DNA from: Thermoleophilia bacterium
Lineage (GTDB): Bacteria > Actinomycetota > Thermoleophilia > Gaiellales > Gaiellaceae
Assembly: GCA_014534415.1 (NCBI GenBank)
Contig: JACVRM010000002.1
Location: 1-34,487, forward strand
Reading direction: 5' to 3'
DNA length: 34,487 bases
Of the stretch, positions 1 to 7,316 are shown in pieces. Positions within the stretch are counted from its first letter, which is position 1; each line of letters begins with the position of its first letter. Both the position numbers and the translations under genes were made by a program. The notes under the pieces were generated by a model that was not told the DNA's origin, made no database searches, and saw only the letters and a program-made list of their open reading frames with translations.

Positions 1-1
1 C

Positions 2-427
2 GCCGATGCGGAGGAGGCGGCTCAGGACGGCTTCCTGAAGGCCTATCGCGCGCTCGGTCGCTTTCGCAGCGGCGCGCCGTTTCGCCCGTGGCTGCTCGAG
101 ATCGTCGGCAACGAGGCTCGCAACCGCCGGCGCTCGGCAGGGCGCCGCGAGCGTCTGGCGCTGCGCGTGGCAGCCGAGAGTCTCTCGGGGGACGCGGCCC
201 CGTCCCCCGAGGGGATGCTCCTGGCGACGGAGCGCCGCACGGAGTTGCTCGCGGCCGTCAACGCACTGCGCGACGAGGACCGGCTCGCGATCGGCTGCCG
301 GTACTTCCTCGACCTCTCCGAGGAGGAGACGGCGGCGGCGCTCGGCTGGCCGCGCGGTACCGTCAAGTCGCGGCTGTCGCGCGCGCTCGAGCGCCTGCGG
401 GAACGGATGGAGGAGCCCGATGAATGA
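2..427 (+). CDS. ECF-type RNA polymerase sigma factor, 5'-truncated by window edge
   Basis: The frame is open from base 2, so the start lies outside the window. The visible 141 residues hold the end of sigma-70 region 2 (AEEAAQDGFLKAYRALGRF, then PFRPWLLEIVGNEARNRRR) and a complete region 4 with the helix-turn-helix around LSEEETAAALGWPRGTVKSR. There is no domain between them or after them, which is the small two-domain ECF layout. It would direct RNA polymerase to a limited promoter set. The stop overlaps the next gene by 8 bp, so the two are co-transcribed and probably translationally coupled. The next product is a single-pass membrane protein, the usual arrangement for a sigma factor and its regulator. 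Family is clear; the ECF group and signal are not. Confidence 0.9.
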   Translation, partial: ADAEEAAQDGFLKAYRALGRFRSGAPFRPWLLEIVGNEARNRRRSAGRRERLALRVAAESLSGDAAPSPEGMLLATERRTELLAAVNALRDEDRLAIGCRYFLDLSEEETAAALGWPRGTVKSRLSRALERLRERMEEPDE

Positions 428-1145
428 GCTCGAGCTCGAGCTGCGCGAGCTCGGCGCGACGCTCGAATTTCCGGAGACGCCGGCGCTGGCGGCGCGCGTG
501 CGTACGCGGCTCGAGACCCGGTCGCGCCGACCGTTTCGGTTCGACCGCCGCGCTGTGGCGATCGGCTTCGCGGTCGTGGCCGTCGCGCTCGCCGGCGTGC
601 TCGCCGTTCCGCCCGCGCGCACGGCGATCCTCGAGTGGCTCGGGATCAAGGGCGTCGAACTCGAGTTCGTGGACGAGCTGCCGAACGTCGCCGTCACCGA
701 GGATCTCAACCTCGGCGAGCGCACGACGCTCGAGCAGGCGCGTCGGCGGGCCGGGTTCCGCGTCCACGGCCCGGGTGAACTGGGCGAGCCGAGCCGCGTG
801 TACTTCCGCGAGCCACCCTCTGGCGGCCAGGTCGCGTTCGTATACGGGACACGCGAGCGCGTCCGCCTGCTCGTCACGCAGTTCGTGGGCGAGTACGAGC
901 CGTTCATCCGCAAGTTCCTCGAGCCCGGCGTGACGGTCGAGGAGGTCGACGTCGACGGCGCCCACGGCGTCTGGATCGAAGGCGCTCACCTCCTGGCGTA
1001 CGAGGACGAGACGGGCTACTTCCAGGAGGAGCCGGTCCGGCTCGTCGACAAGGTGCTGCTGTGGCGCCGCAGCGGCGTCACGTTCCGCATCGAGGGCGAC
1101 CTGACGAGAGAGCGCGCCGTCCAGATCGCCGAGTCGCTGGATTAG
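420..1145 (+). CDS. Single-pass membrane protein, probable anti-sigma or sigma-associated sensor
   Basis: The protein has 241 residues. A short N-terminal cytoplasmic part (1-43, rich in Leu/Glu then Arg) precedes one membrane segment at about 44-64. A long extracytoplasmic domain follows, beginning around LEWLGIKGVELEFVDELPN. The ATG overlaps the last 8 bases of the sigma gene. The topology and the overlap suggest a membrane regulator that holds or senses for that sigma factor. I see no zinc-binding HxxxCxxC anti-sigma motif in the N-terminus, so it is not a classical ZAS-type anti-sigma factor. The extracellular part resembles DUF4367-like domains of such partners, but I cannot confirm that without a search. 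The role is inferred from context. Confidence 0.7.
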   Translation: MNELELELRELGATLEFPETPALAARVRTRLETRSRRPFRFDRRAVAIGFAVVAVALAGVLAVPPARTAILEWLGIKGVELEFVDELPNVAVTEDLNLGERTTLEQARRRAGFRVHGPGELGEPSRVYFREPPSGGQVAFVYGTRERVRLLVTQFVGEYEPFIRKFLEPGVTVEEVDVDGAHGVWIEGAHLLAYEDETGYFQEEPVRLVDKVLLWRRSGVTFRIEGDLTRERAVQIAESLD

Positions 1146-1184
1146 GGACCGCGTGGAGCACCGGCCCCGTACAAGACATACGAC

Positions 1185-1193
1185 AAAGGAGGC
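1185..1193 (+). promoter_or_regulatory. Strong Shine-Dalgarno site for the 1197 gene
   Basis: AAAGGAGG lies a few bases before the ATG at 1197. It sets this start and separates the gene from the sigma/partner pair, which ends 50 bp upstream. Confidence 0.7.
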
Positions 1194-1196
1194 GGC

Positions 1197-1691
1197 ATGC
1201 GTTTCTTCCTGGCACTGATCGTAGGCGTGCTCGGGTTCGTCGCCGTCGCGCCCGCCGCGGCGGGCGGCGGCTTCGCAACGGCGGGGCTGGCACCTCCGCC
1301 GGACGACGTCCGCGCGGGCGAGACGTGGGTCGCGCAGGTGACCCTGCTCCAGCACGGCCGCACGCCGCTCACGGGCGTCTCGCCGACGGTGAGCATCGTC
1401 AACGACGAGACCGGCGAGCGGCGCGCCTTCCCGGCGCGTGAGACGAACACGCCGGGCGTGTACGAGGCGCGGGTCGAGCTTCCGTCGGCAGGCATGTGGC
1501 GCTACGAGGTGGACGACGACTTCAGCCAGAGGCACACGTTTGCGCCGTTCGACGTGTCGTCGCGCACCCCAGGCGGTTTCCCGCTCGCACGAGCGGCCAT
1601 TGCCGCCGCTGCCGCGCTCGCGGCCGTCGCCCTCGCGGCGTTCGCGGTTGCGCGTCTTCGGCGCGGGCGGGCCGTTCCGGCACTTCGCTGA
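1197..1691 (+). CDS. Secreted, C-terminally anchored YtkA/FixH-like beta-sandwich protein
   Basis: The protein has 164 residues. A signal peptide (about 1-22, ending near VAPAAAG) leads to an extracellular domain with VRAGETWVAQVTLLQHGRTPL, then VSIVNDETGERRAF and a GVYEARVELPSAGMWRYEV stretch. This pattern of a substance described as acting on a mature exported beta-sandwich is typical of YtkA/FixH-like domains. A C-terminal membrane segment (about 128-152) followed by a basic tail would anchor it outside the cell. The start is fixed by a strong ribosome binding site. It follows the sigma/partner pair by 51 bp and may share its transcript. The family assignment rests on sequence style only; the ligand and function are unknown. 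Confidence 0.7.
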   Translation: MRFFLALIVGVLGFVAVAPAAAGGGFATAGLAPPPDDVRAGETWVAQVTLLQHGRTPLTGVSPTVSIVNDETGERRAFPARETNTPGVYEARVELPSAGMWRYEVDDDFSQRHTFAPFDVSSRTPGGFPLARAAIAAAAALAAVALAAFAVARLRRGRAVPALR

Positions 1692-1702
1692 CCGGCTCGT
1701 AA

Positions 1703-1733
1703 GGCGGGCGTCCGCTCTCTCGCGGCGCCCGCC
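1703..1733 (+). terminator. GC-rich hairpin after the YtkA/FixH-like gene
   Basis: GGCGGGCG (1703-1710) and CGCCCGCC (1726-1733) form a perfect 8-bp stem, 12 bp after the stop. There is no T-tract. It may end the sigma-led transcript. Confidence 0.45.
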
Positions 1734-1743
1734 GCTCCGGCCT

Positions 1744-1814
1744 GGATTAGCCGCCGTCGCGCCGCGGAAGTTAAGTCTCCGTAAAGGTCGCGGGGAGCGG
1801 CTAACCGGCAATCC
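1744..1814 (+). ncRNA. Candidate structured RNA leader (unidentified)
   Basis: Nested complementary segments can be read directly. GGATT (1744-1748) pairs with AATCC (1810-1814), AGCCGC (1749-1754) with GCGGCT (1797-1802), CGCGCC (1758-1763) with GG-T-CGCG (1786-1792), and CGGA (1765-1768) with TCCG (1778-1781). A 7-nt bulge AACCGGC (1803-1809) recurs as AACCGGC at 1815-1821. This stacked arrangement sits just upstream of a second hairpin and the 65-aa gene. It does not match a riboswitch consensus that I can recall. It could be a cis-regulatory leader, a small RNA or a chance fold in GC-rich DNA. Confidence 0.4.
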
Positions 1815-1820
1815 AACCGG

Positions 1821-1838
1821 CTCGTTTCAGCGAACGAG
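1821..1838 (+). promoter_or_regulatory. Hairpin at the translation start of the 65-aa gene
   Basis: CTCGTT (1821-1826) pairs with AACGAG (1833-1838) around a 6-nt loop. The 3' arm runs into GAGAG, the only Shine-Dalgarno-like sequence before the ATG at 1845. Folding would mask the ribosome binding site. Confidence 0.4.
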
Positions 1839-1844
1839 AGTCAG

Positions 1845-2042
1845 ATGTCGACAGCAGACGTCCAGTTCGAGACCGAGACTGAGCGCATCGAGCACTGGCG
1901 CTACGAGGCACTCGTTCGCGCCGGCTACGAGCCCACGGCGGCGCGGCGGCTGGCCGCCCGCCAGGACGTCGACCTGCACATCGCCGTCGGGATGCTCGAG
2001 AAGGGCTGCTCCGAGGACCTGGCTCTGGCGATCTTGCTCTAG
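1845..2042 (+). CDS. Conserved small protein (65 aa), function unknown
   Basis: The product is short, acidic to neutral and predicted all-helical: TERIEHWRYEALVRAGYEP, then AARRLAARQDVDLHIAVGML, then a KGCSEDLALAILL tail. The arrangement LxxAGY...A..LA...DVDLH.AV.LL..GC...LAL.ILL recurs in small uncharacterised actinobacterial proteins that I know of. The ATG at 1845 lies behind two possible RNA hairpins. It stands alone between the sigma-led group and lgt. The protein has no signal peptide, membrane segment or catalytic motif. I do not recognise a function. Confidence 0.65.
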   Translation: MSTADVQFETETERIEHWRYEALVRAGYEPTAARRLAARQDVDLHIAVGMLEKGCSEDLALAILL

Positions 2043-2070
2043 TCGCCCGCGTGCGGCGCCGGGTTCGACG

Positions 2071-2092
2071 CCCGCGCCTCGGCGCGCGCGGG
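2071..2092 (+). terminator. GC hairpin after the 65-aa gene
   Basis: CCCGCGC (2071-2077) and GCGCGGG (2086-2092) can pair, with an alternative inner stem GCGCC/GGCGC. It lies 28 bp after the stop, before lgt. There is no T-tract. Confidence 0.35.
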
Positions 2093-2174
2093 TCGCCCCG
2101 TAGAGCGGTCGCGGAACGCCTTGGGTCTTGTTAGCGCGGAGCCGGCCGGCGCCGCCGTGCAGAATCCGCGACTG

Positions 2175-3089
2175 ATGCCGCTGCTCTCGATCCCATCGCC
2201 GAGCCAGGGCACGTTCGAGCTTGGGCCGTTGTCGCTGCACATGTACGGGCTGATGCTCCTGCTCGCGATCGCCGCCGCGATCGCGCTAACCGGGCCGCGC
2301 TGGTCACGCGGCTGGGCCTGGCGGCCGGCGTTCGACACGGCGACCGAGCCGCGGCGCGACTTCGATCTCGTGCTGCGCGTGGCGGTGTGGGGCGTGGGCG
2401 CGGGCGTGGTCGGCGCGCGGCTCTACCACCTGGTCACGAGCTGGGACGAGGTGCCGGACGAATGGTGGGGGCCATTCGCCGTCTGGAAGGGCGGCCTCGG
2501 CGTCTGGGGCGGGATCCTGTTCGGGACGCTCGCCGGCGCGTACGTCGTGCGGCGCTCGGGACACAGCGTGCGCCTGTTCCTCGACGCGGCGGCGCCGGGG
2601 CTGATGCTCGCCCACGGCGTGGGGAGGTGGGGCAACTGGTGGAACCAGGAGCTCTTCGGCAAGCCGACCGACCGGCCTTGGGGGCTCGAGATCGACCCGG
2701 AGAACCGCCCGGCCGAGTACCTCGCATCCGAGACGTTCCATCCCACGTTCCTCTACGAGTCGCTGTACACGATCGCGATGGCGGGTCTGCTCGTCCTGGT
2801 CGGGTGGCGGTTCCGCATCCGGCCGCCCGCGCTCTTCGCCCTCTACGTCGCGCTGTACACGTTCGGCCGCTTCTGGGAGGAGCTGCTGCGTGTCGATCCG
2901 TCGCACGAGCTGGGACCGTTGCGGCTGAATGCGTGGGTATCGGCCGTCGTCTTCGTGGCAGCGGCCGCGTTCTTCCTCTGGTGGCAGTTCCGGGGGCGGA
3001 GGGAACGCCCGCGGAAGGAGAGGCGGCGGCCGGTGCAGAAGAAGCCGGCCATGGCCATTCCGAAGAAGCGCGTCCGCCCCTCCCGTTAG
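2175..3089 (+). CDS. lgt: Prolipoprotein diacylglyceryl transferase
   Basis: Lgt moves diacylglycerol from phosphatidylglycerol to the lipobox cysteine of prelipoproteins in the cytoplasmic membrane. The Lgt signature is clear: HGVGRWGNWWNQELFGKPT at about 147-165, preceded by VWKGGLGVWGGILFG, and followed by HPTFLYESLY and the late RFWEELLRVD arginine region. Several membrane segments alternate through the 304 residues. The C-terminus is very basic (RRERPRKERRRPVQKK) and extends past the last membrane helix. The ATG at 2175 (MPLLSIPSP) starts like typical homologues. In-frame GTG 2157 and TTG 2121 are possible but have no better ribosome site. The lipoprotein encoded at 24635 would be one of its substrates. 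Confidence 0.93.
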   Translation: MPLLSIPSPSQGTFELGPLSLHMYGLMLLLAIAAAIALTGPRWSRGWAWRPAFDTATEPRRDFDLVLRVAVWGVGAGVVGARLYHLVTSWDEVPDEWWGPFAVWKGGLGVWGGILFGTLAGAYVVRRSGHSVRLFLDAAAPGLMLAHGVGRWGNWWNQELFGKPTDRPWGLEIDPENRPAEYLASETFHPTFLYESLYTIAMAGLLVLVGWRFRIRPPALFALYVALYTFGRFWEELLRVDPSHELGPLRLNAWVSAVVFVAAAAFFLWWQFRGRRERPRKERRRPVQKKPAMAIPKKRVRPSR

Positions 3090-3099
3090 CGTCCCGTCG

Positions 3100-3852
3100 A
3101 TGGAGGTAGGCGAGCTCGAGCTCGACCTCGACGCGTTCGAGGGTCCGTTCGACCTGCTGCTGACGCTCGTGCTGAAGCAGGAGCTGGAGCCGGCGGACGT
3201 CGACGTGGCCGAAATCGTCCTGTTGTTCGTCGAGCGGCTCGCTGAGCGCGGCGAGCTCGATCTCGATGTCTGCGGCGAGTTCCTTGTGCTCGTCGCCGCG
3301 CTGCTCGAGCTTAAGGCGCGGGGGCTCTTCGCCGACGAGAGCGGTGACCTGGACGACCTCGACGCCGAGGAGGCGGCCGAGGAGCTCGCGCGGCGGCTGG
3401 CCGAGTACCGGCGAATCCGCGAGGCGGCGGCATGGCTCGCGGAGCGGCTCGGCGCGGAGGGCGGGCGCTTCTTCCGCGTCGGGCCCGCGCCGCTCGCCCC
3501 GTCGCCCGAGCGGCGCTTGGCGCGGCAGGATGCCGAGCAGCTGGCCGCGGCGATGCGCTCCCTGGCCGCGGAGCCGGCGGCGCTCTCGCTGTCGCACATG
3601 GCGCTGCAGTTTCCGCCGGTCTCCCAATTCCTCGATCGCTTCCGGGCGCTGCTCACCCGGCGCTCGCGCTTCGACTTCGACTCGGAGGTCGCGCGACTGT
3701 CGCGCCCCGAGCAGGCTGTGGCGTTCCTGGCGCTGCTCGAGCTGCGCAAGGTCGGCGAGGTGGCGCTCGCGCAGGCGGCGCCGTTCGCGGCGATCCGCGT
3801 CGCGCGCGCCGACCCGCTGGAGGAGAGGGAGTGGATCGCCCGCTCCGCCTGA
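3100..3852 (+). CDS. scpA: Segregation and condensation protein A
   Basis: ScpA is the kleisin that bridges the SMC ATPase heads and binds ScpB in chromosome condensation. The N-terminus LDLDAFEGPFDLLLTLV is the kleisin signature, followed by the helical stretch EPADVDVAEIV and FLVLVAALLELKARGLF. The C-terminal winged helix ends with QAVAFLALLELRKVGEVAL. The protein has 250 residues, the normal size. The frame is open further upstream, but the ATG at 3100 gives the conserved N-terminus and follows the lgt stop by 10 bp. The scpB start lies inside its last codons. Confidence 0.95.
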   Translation: MEVGELELDLDAFEGPFDLLLTLVLKQELEPADVDVAEIVLLFVERLAERGELDLDVCGEFLVLVAALLELKARGLFADESGDLDDLDAEEAAEELARRLAEYRRIREAAAWLAERLGAEGGRFFRVGPAPLAPSPERRLARQDAEQLAAAMRSLAAEPAALSLSHMALQFPPVSQFLDRFRALLTRRSRFDFDSEVARLSRPEQAVAFLALLELRKVGEVALAQAAPFAAIRVARADPLEEREWIARSA

Positions 3853-4433
3853 TCACGTCGAACCCGGTCGACCGGCTCGCCCGCACGGTGGAGGCGCTGC
3901 TCGTCGTCGCGTCGCAACCGCTGTCTGTCGAGGAGCTGGCCGCCGCGGCGGACGACGACTCGGAGCGGGTGGAGACGGCGCTCGGGCTGCTCCGCGAGCG
4001 GTACCGCGAGGGGCGCAGCGGCATCGTGGTCGAGCACGTGGCAGGCGGCTGGGCCTTCCGCGCCGCGCGCGAGGCGGCGGAGTCGTGCGGGCGTCTGTTC
4101 GAGCGCCCGGTGGAGCGCGGGCTGTCGGCAGCAGCGCTCGAGACGCTCGCCGTCGTCGCGTATCTCGGCCCGTGCACGCGCCCCGAGATCGCGCGCCTGC
4201 GCGGCGTCGCGGCGGATTCCGTCGTCGCGGGCCTGCTCGAGCGCGGCCTGATCGCGGAGGCGGGCCGGGGCCATGATGCGGGCGGCGCCGTCCGCTACCG
4301 AGTGACGCCGCTCTTCGAGCGCGTGTTCGGGCTCGAGAGCCTTTCGGCGCTGCCGCGGCTCGACGATCTCGACGGCGGCGAGGTCGATCTCCGCGCGCGC
4401 CTGGAAGCCGTCGCCGAGCGCCGCCCGGCGTAG
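3831..4433 (+). CDS. scpB: Segregation and condensation protein B
   Basis: ScpB is the KITE subunit that dimerises and binds ScpA in the SMC complex. Two winged-helix domains are visible: LARTVEALLVVASQPLSVEEL at the N-terminus, and ALETLAVVAYLGPCTRPEIARLRG in the second, with a YRVTPLFERVFGL end. I take GTG 3831 as the start because GGAGAGG stands just before it and it leads straight into the conserved domain, giving 200 residues. It overlaps scpA by 22 bp, consistent with coupled translation. The frame is open far upstream inside scpA, but that part has no family character. Confidence 0.93.
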   Translation: MDRPLRLITSNPVDRLARTVEALLVVASQPLSVEELAAAADDDSERVETALGLLRERYREGRSGIVVEHVAGGWAFRAAREAAESCGRLFERPVERGLSAAALETLAVVAYLGPCTRPEIARLRGVAADSVVAGLLERGLIAEAGRGHDAGGAVRYRVTPLFERVFGLESLSALPRLDDLDGGEVDLRARLEAVAERRPA

Positions 4434-4585
4434 CGGCGCCGGCCGCCGCCGCTCGTGCGGGTCGTGCGATTGCCGAGCCCGCCGGCCGTGTCCACTCCGG
4501 ACGGGTGGACGCAGGCGCGATCGTAGCGGCGAGAATCGCGCGTCCGGGTGGCGAAGCGGTGCCGAAAGGCGCCGCGCGCGGCACG

Positions 4586-4600
4586 GATAATCGGCGCGTG
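4586..4600 (+). promoter_or_regulatory. Possible -10 element of a leaderless promoter for rluB
   Basis: GATAAT (4586-4591) lies exactly 6 nt before GTG 4598, and no Shine-Dalgarno sequence is present. This fits transcription starting at the start codon. No convincing -35 element is seen. Confidence 0.45.
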
Positions 4601-5296
4601 CGGCTGAACGCTTACCTCGCCCGCGCCGGCGTCGCCTCGCGGCGCGGGGCCGACGAGCTGATCCGGACGGGGCGTGTGCTCGTCAACGGCGAGCCGGGAC
4701 GGCTAAGCATGCAGGTCGGCCGACGTGACGTCGTCGAGCTGGACGGCCGACGGCTGGCGCCGCAGCGGCTCGCGCACATCCTGCTCCACAAGCCGGCCGG
4801 CGTAGTGACAACCGCGCGCGACCCGTACGGGCGCCGCACCGTCGTCGACCTCGTGGACCATCCGGCGCGCGTCGTGCCTGTCGGTCGGCTGGACGCTGAC
4901 ACGACGGGTGCGCTGCTCCTGACGAACGAGGGCGACCTCGCGCACCGGCTCGCCCACCCTCGCTACGAGGTCGAAAAGGTCTACGAGGCTGAGGTGGAGG
5001 GCGATCCGACGCGCGACGCGCTGCGACGCCTCTCGCACGGCGTCGTCCTCGACGACGGGCGGACGGCGCCGGCCCGAGCCCGCCGCGTCGCGCCCGGTCG
5101 GATCGAGCTCCGCTTGCATGAGGGCCGAAAGCACCAGGTCAAGCGCATGTGCGCCGCGGTCGGACATCCGGTTCGTCGCCTCCACCGCATCCGCTACGCG
5201 GGACTGACGGTCGACGACCTTGCGCCCGGGCGCTGGCGCGAGCTGACCGCCGACGAGGTACAGGCGCTCCGGAGAAGTGTCGGCCTCGCCGGCTGA
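4598..5296 (+). CDS. rluB: RluB/RsuA-family ribosomal RNA pseudouridine synthase
   Basis: It would isomerise a uridine in large-subunit (RluB-like) rRNA. An S4 domain opens the protein (VRLNAYLARAGVASRRGADEL), followed by HKPAGVVTTARDP and the catalytic motif VGRLDADTTGALLLTNEGD with Asp99. The late motif is EGRKHQVKRMCAAVGHPVRRLHRI, split as usual for the family. Start GTG 4598 gives 232 residues, begins at the S4 domain and has a -10-like hexamer 6 nt before it. GTG 4505 would add 31 residues without family character. The gene follows scpAB, the standard actinobacterial order. The exact uridine target is inferred from that context. Confidence 0.9.
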   Translation: MRLNAYLARAGVASRRGADELIRTGRVLVNGEPGRLSMQVGRRDVVELDGRRLAPQRLAHILLHKPAGVVTTARDPYGRRTVVDLVDHPARVVPVGRLDADTTGALLLTNEGDLAHRLAHPRYEVEKVYEAEVEGDPTRDALRRLSHGVVLDDGRTAPARARRVAPGRIELRLHEGRKHQVKRMCAAVGHPVRRLHRIRYAGLTVDDLAPGRWRELTADEVQALRRSVGLAG

Positions 5297-5810
5297 CGGC
5301 CTCATCGTCCGGGTGGCCGCGCCCGCCGACGCCGAGGCGCTTGCGCGCGTGCACGTCGAATCATGGCGCTCGGCCTACCGTCGCCTCCTGCCGCCTGACT
5401 ACCTGGACGCGCTGACCGTGGCGGCCCGAACACCCCGTTGGCGGCAGCGCCTGCGGCACGTCGGGCCGCGCGAGAGCGTGGTCGCCGCCGAGCGCGACGG
5501 CGTTGTCGTCGGCTTCGCCTCCGCGGGGCCGTCGCGCGATCCCGACTGCGACGGCCGCGTCAGCGGCGAGCTGTACGCGATCTACCTGCTCGAGCACGAG
5601 TGGGGGCGGAGCACCGGCCGAGCGCTCCACGACGCGGCGATCGAGGCGCTGCGCGACGCGCGCTTCGCGGACGCGATGCTGTGGGTGCTCGCAGCAAACG
5701 AACGCGCGCGGCGTTTCTACGAACGGCAGGGGTGGGCGGCGGACGGCACGACGAAGGTCGAGAGCTACGGCGTGCGAGTGACGGAGGTGCGCTACCGGCG
5801 CGCGCTGTGA
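5277..5810 (+). CDS. GNAT-family N-acetyltransferase
   Basis: The 177-residue protein has GNAT features. The start RVAAPADAEALARVHVESWRSAYRRLLP is typical, then VVAAERDGVVVGFASAGPS forms beta strands 2-4. LYAIYLLEHEWGRSTGRALHDAA holds the acetyl-CoA loop (RSTGRA), and LWVLAANERARRFYERQGW is the standard C-terminal motif. It would transfer an acetyl group to an amine of unknown identity. The GTG start lies inside the last codons of rluB with GGAGAA before it, so the two genes are coupled. The combination is not a fixed rRNA-modification pair that I know of. Confidence 0.85.
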   Translation: MSASPADGLIVRVAAPADAEALARVHVESWRSAYRRLLPPDYLDALTVAARTPRWRQRLRHVGPRESVVAAERDGVVVGFASAGPSRDPDCDGRVSGELYAIYLLEHEWGRSTGRALHDAAIEALRDARFADAMLWVLAANERARRFYERQGWAADGTTKVESYGVRVTEVRYRRAL

Positions 5811-5889
5811 GGCCGATGCCTCGGCCTCGGCCGGCTGGCGCGGACCGCGACGCGCGTACCGCGCGGCGCGCGATTTCCGCCAAGTCTTC

Positions 5890-5918
5890 GGGCAAGCCCT
5901 ACACCTCAGGGCAAGCCC
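5890..5918. repeat. Short direct repeat GGGCAAGCCC x2
   Basis: Two identical 10-mers with a 9-nt spacer. Each is itself a GGGC/GCCC dyad. Function unknown. Confidence 0.5.
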
Positions 5919-6045
5919 CACCCTCCCGAGGGGTCCTTCGTCCACCACCTCCCGCCCGCGGTCGACGGTATCGCGGAACAACGCGCGTGTCTGTGTCGGA
6001 GCTGGGTCGAAGCGGTAAAACGATGCGAGTCGCGCTCGACGGAAC

Positions 6046-6062
6046 GAGCGCGCAGCGCGCTC
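6046..6062 (-). terminator. Hairpin downstream of trpS
   Basis: GAGCGCG (6046-6052) pairs with CGCGCTC (6056-6062) around CAG. It lies 56 bp after the trpS stop and may end that transcript. There is no T-tract. Confidence 0.4.
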
Positions 6063-6117
6063 GGATGGTGCCACTGCGACCGGTTCGCGTGCGTGGGCGC
6101 CGGAACGCACCCGCGGG

Positions 6118-7122
6118 CTACTGCGGCCGGGCGAAGCCCATGCGCTCGTACATGGTCTCGAGCACCGGCGCCGCCTCGCCACGCGCCTTCTCCGCGCCGA
6201 TGGCGAGCAGCCGGTGGAGCTCCGTCTCGTCCGCGCGCAGCTCCTCGTAGCGCGCCTGGATCGGCACGAGCAGCTCCACGAGCGCCTCGGCCACGTCCTG
6301 CTTGAACGGCCCGTAGCCCTGCCCGTCGTAGCGCGACTCGACCGCCTCGGGCGGCTCGCCCGTCGCGACGGAGAGGATCTCGATCAGGTTCGTCACTCCC
6401 GGCTTCTCCGGCGAGCGCACGACGTCGCGGCCCGAGTCGGTAACGGCCGATCGCACCTTTCTGCGAATCACGTCGGGTGCGTCGAGCATGCGGATCGTGC
6501 CCGCCTCCGAGGAGCCGGTCTTGCCCATCTTGTCGCCCGGGTCCTGGAGATCCATGATGCGCGCGCCGACTTCGGGAAATACGCCCTCCGGGAGGACGAA
6601 CGTGTCGCCGAAGCGCGCGTTGAACCGCGCCGCGATGTCGCGCGCCAGCTCGAGGTGCTGCCGCTGGTCGTCGCCGATCGGCACGGTCGTCGTGCGGTAG
6701 AGCAGGATGTCGCCCGCCATCAGCGTCGGGTAGCTGAACAGTGCCGCGGACACGAACTCCTGGCCCTCGCGCTTCTCCTTGAACTGCGTCATCCGCCCGA
6801 GCTGCCCGTAGCTCGTCACCGCCGAGAGCAGCCAAGCAGCCTCGGCGTGCGCCTCGACATGGCTCTGGACGAAGACGATCGAGCGCGCCGGATCGAGTCC
6901 CGTCGCGAACAGCATTGCCGCGATGTCGAGCGTCCGGCGCCGCAGCTCGGCGGGCTCGTACTCGACCGTGATCGCGTGCAGATCGACGATGCAGAAGAAC
7001 GCCTGGCCGCCCTCCGCGGCGGCGATGTCCTGTGTCGCGGCGTACTGGCGAAAACCGCCGCTGTAGTTGCCGAACGTCGGATCGCCCGACGGCTTGATTC
7101 CCGAGAAGACGCGCATGGTCAC
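6118..7122 (-). CDS. trpS: Tryptophanyl-tRNA synthetase
   Basis: A class I aminoacyl-tRNA synthetase that charges tRNA-Trp. The HIGH-type motif is IKPSGDPTFGNYSGG, the QSHVEAHAEAAWLLSAVTSYGQLGRM stretch and LMAGDILLYRTTTVPIGDDQRQHLE are diagnostic, and the KMSKS-type loop reads DKMGKTGSS. So the HIGH histidine position carries Thr and the KMSKS serine carries Gly, both conservative within TrpRS subfamilies. AGGAGG at 7130-7135 is 7 nt before GTG 7122, giving 334 residues. ATG 7116 is the alternative but is 13 nt away. It is transcribed alone, opposite to its neighbours. Confidence 0.93.
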   Translation of the reverse strand: MTMRVFSGIKPSGDPTFGNYSGGFRQYAATQDIAAAEGGQAFFCIVDLHAITVEYEPAELRRRTLDIAAMLFATGLDPARSIVFVQSHVEAHAEAAWLLSAVTSYGQLGRMTQFKEKREGQEFVSAALFSYPTLMAGDILLYRTTTVPIGDDQRQHLELARDIAARFNARFGDTFVLPEGVFPEVGARIMDLQDPGDKMGKTGSSEAGTIRMLDAPDVIRRKVRSAVTDSGRDVVRSPEKPGVTNLIEILSVATGEPPEAVESRYDGQGYGPFKQDVAEALVELLVPIQARYEELRADETELHRLLAIGAEKARGEAAPVLETMYERMGFARPQ

Positions 7123-7303
7123 GATTGTCCCTCCTTTCGACACGGGTCGACGACACCTCCCGGGGAGGCGTTGAGCGCGCGGAACGGGCTGCTGCGCCGG
7201 CTAGCGCAGGCTCCCGCACCGCGCGCGCGGCCACGACCAGAGCCTCGTGCGGAGAGCGGGAAGCATTGAACGCAAGGTAGCCGCTGCGGAAAACGCCCGC
7301 AAC

Positions 7304-7316
7304 TAGACTGCTCGCG
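7304..7316 (+). promoter_or_regulatory. Possible -10 element of a leaderless promoter for aroF
   Basis: TAGACT (7304-7309) lies 7 nt before ATG 7317. No Shine-Dalgarno sequence is present. No clear -35 element. Confidence 0.4.

Larger units (their letters stand above)
5811..6117. other. Intergenic region between convergent GNAT and trpS genes
   Basis: No gene is supported here. It holds a 10-bp direct repeat GGGCAAGCCC (5890-5899 and 5909-5918, period 19) and a hairpin at 6046-6062. Open frames crossing it lack ribosome sites and family character. Confidence 0.6.

Noticed and set aside
1765-1775. 5S rRNA-like CGGAAGTTAAG
   Set aside because: Only about 11 bases match; no other 5S elements.
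363-1811. 482-codon minus-strand open frame opposite the sigma partner gene
   Set aside because: Antisense shadow; the plus-strand genes have strong family features and a ribosome site.
2121-2174. Upstream TTG and GTG starts of lgt
   Set aside because: No better ribosome site and no family-like residues before MPLLSIPSP.
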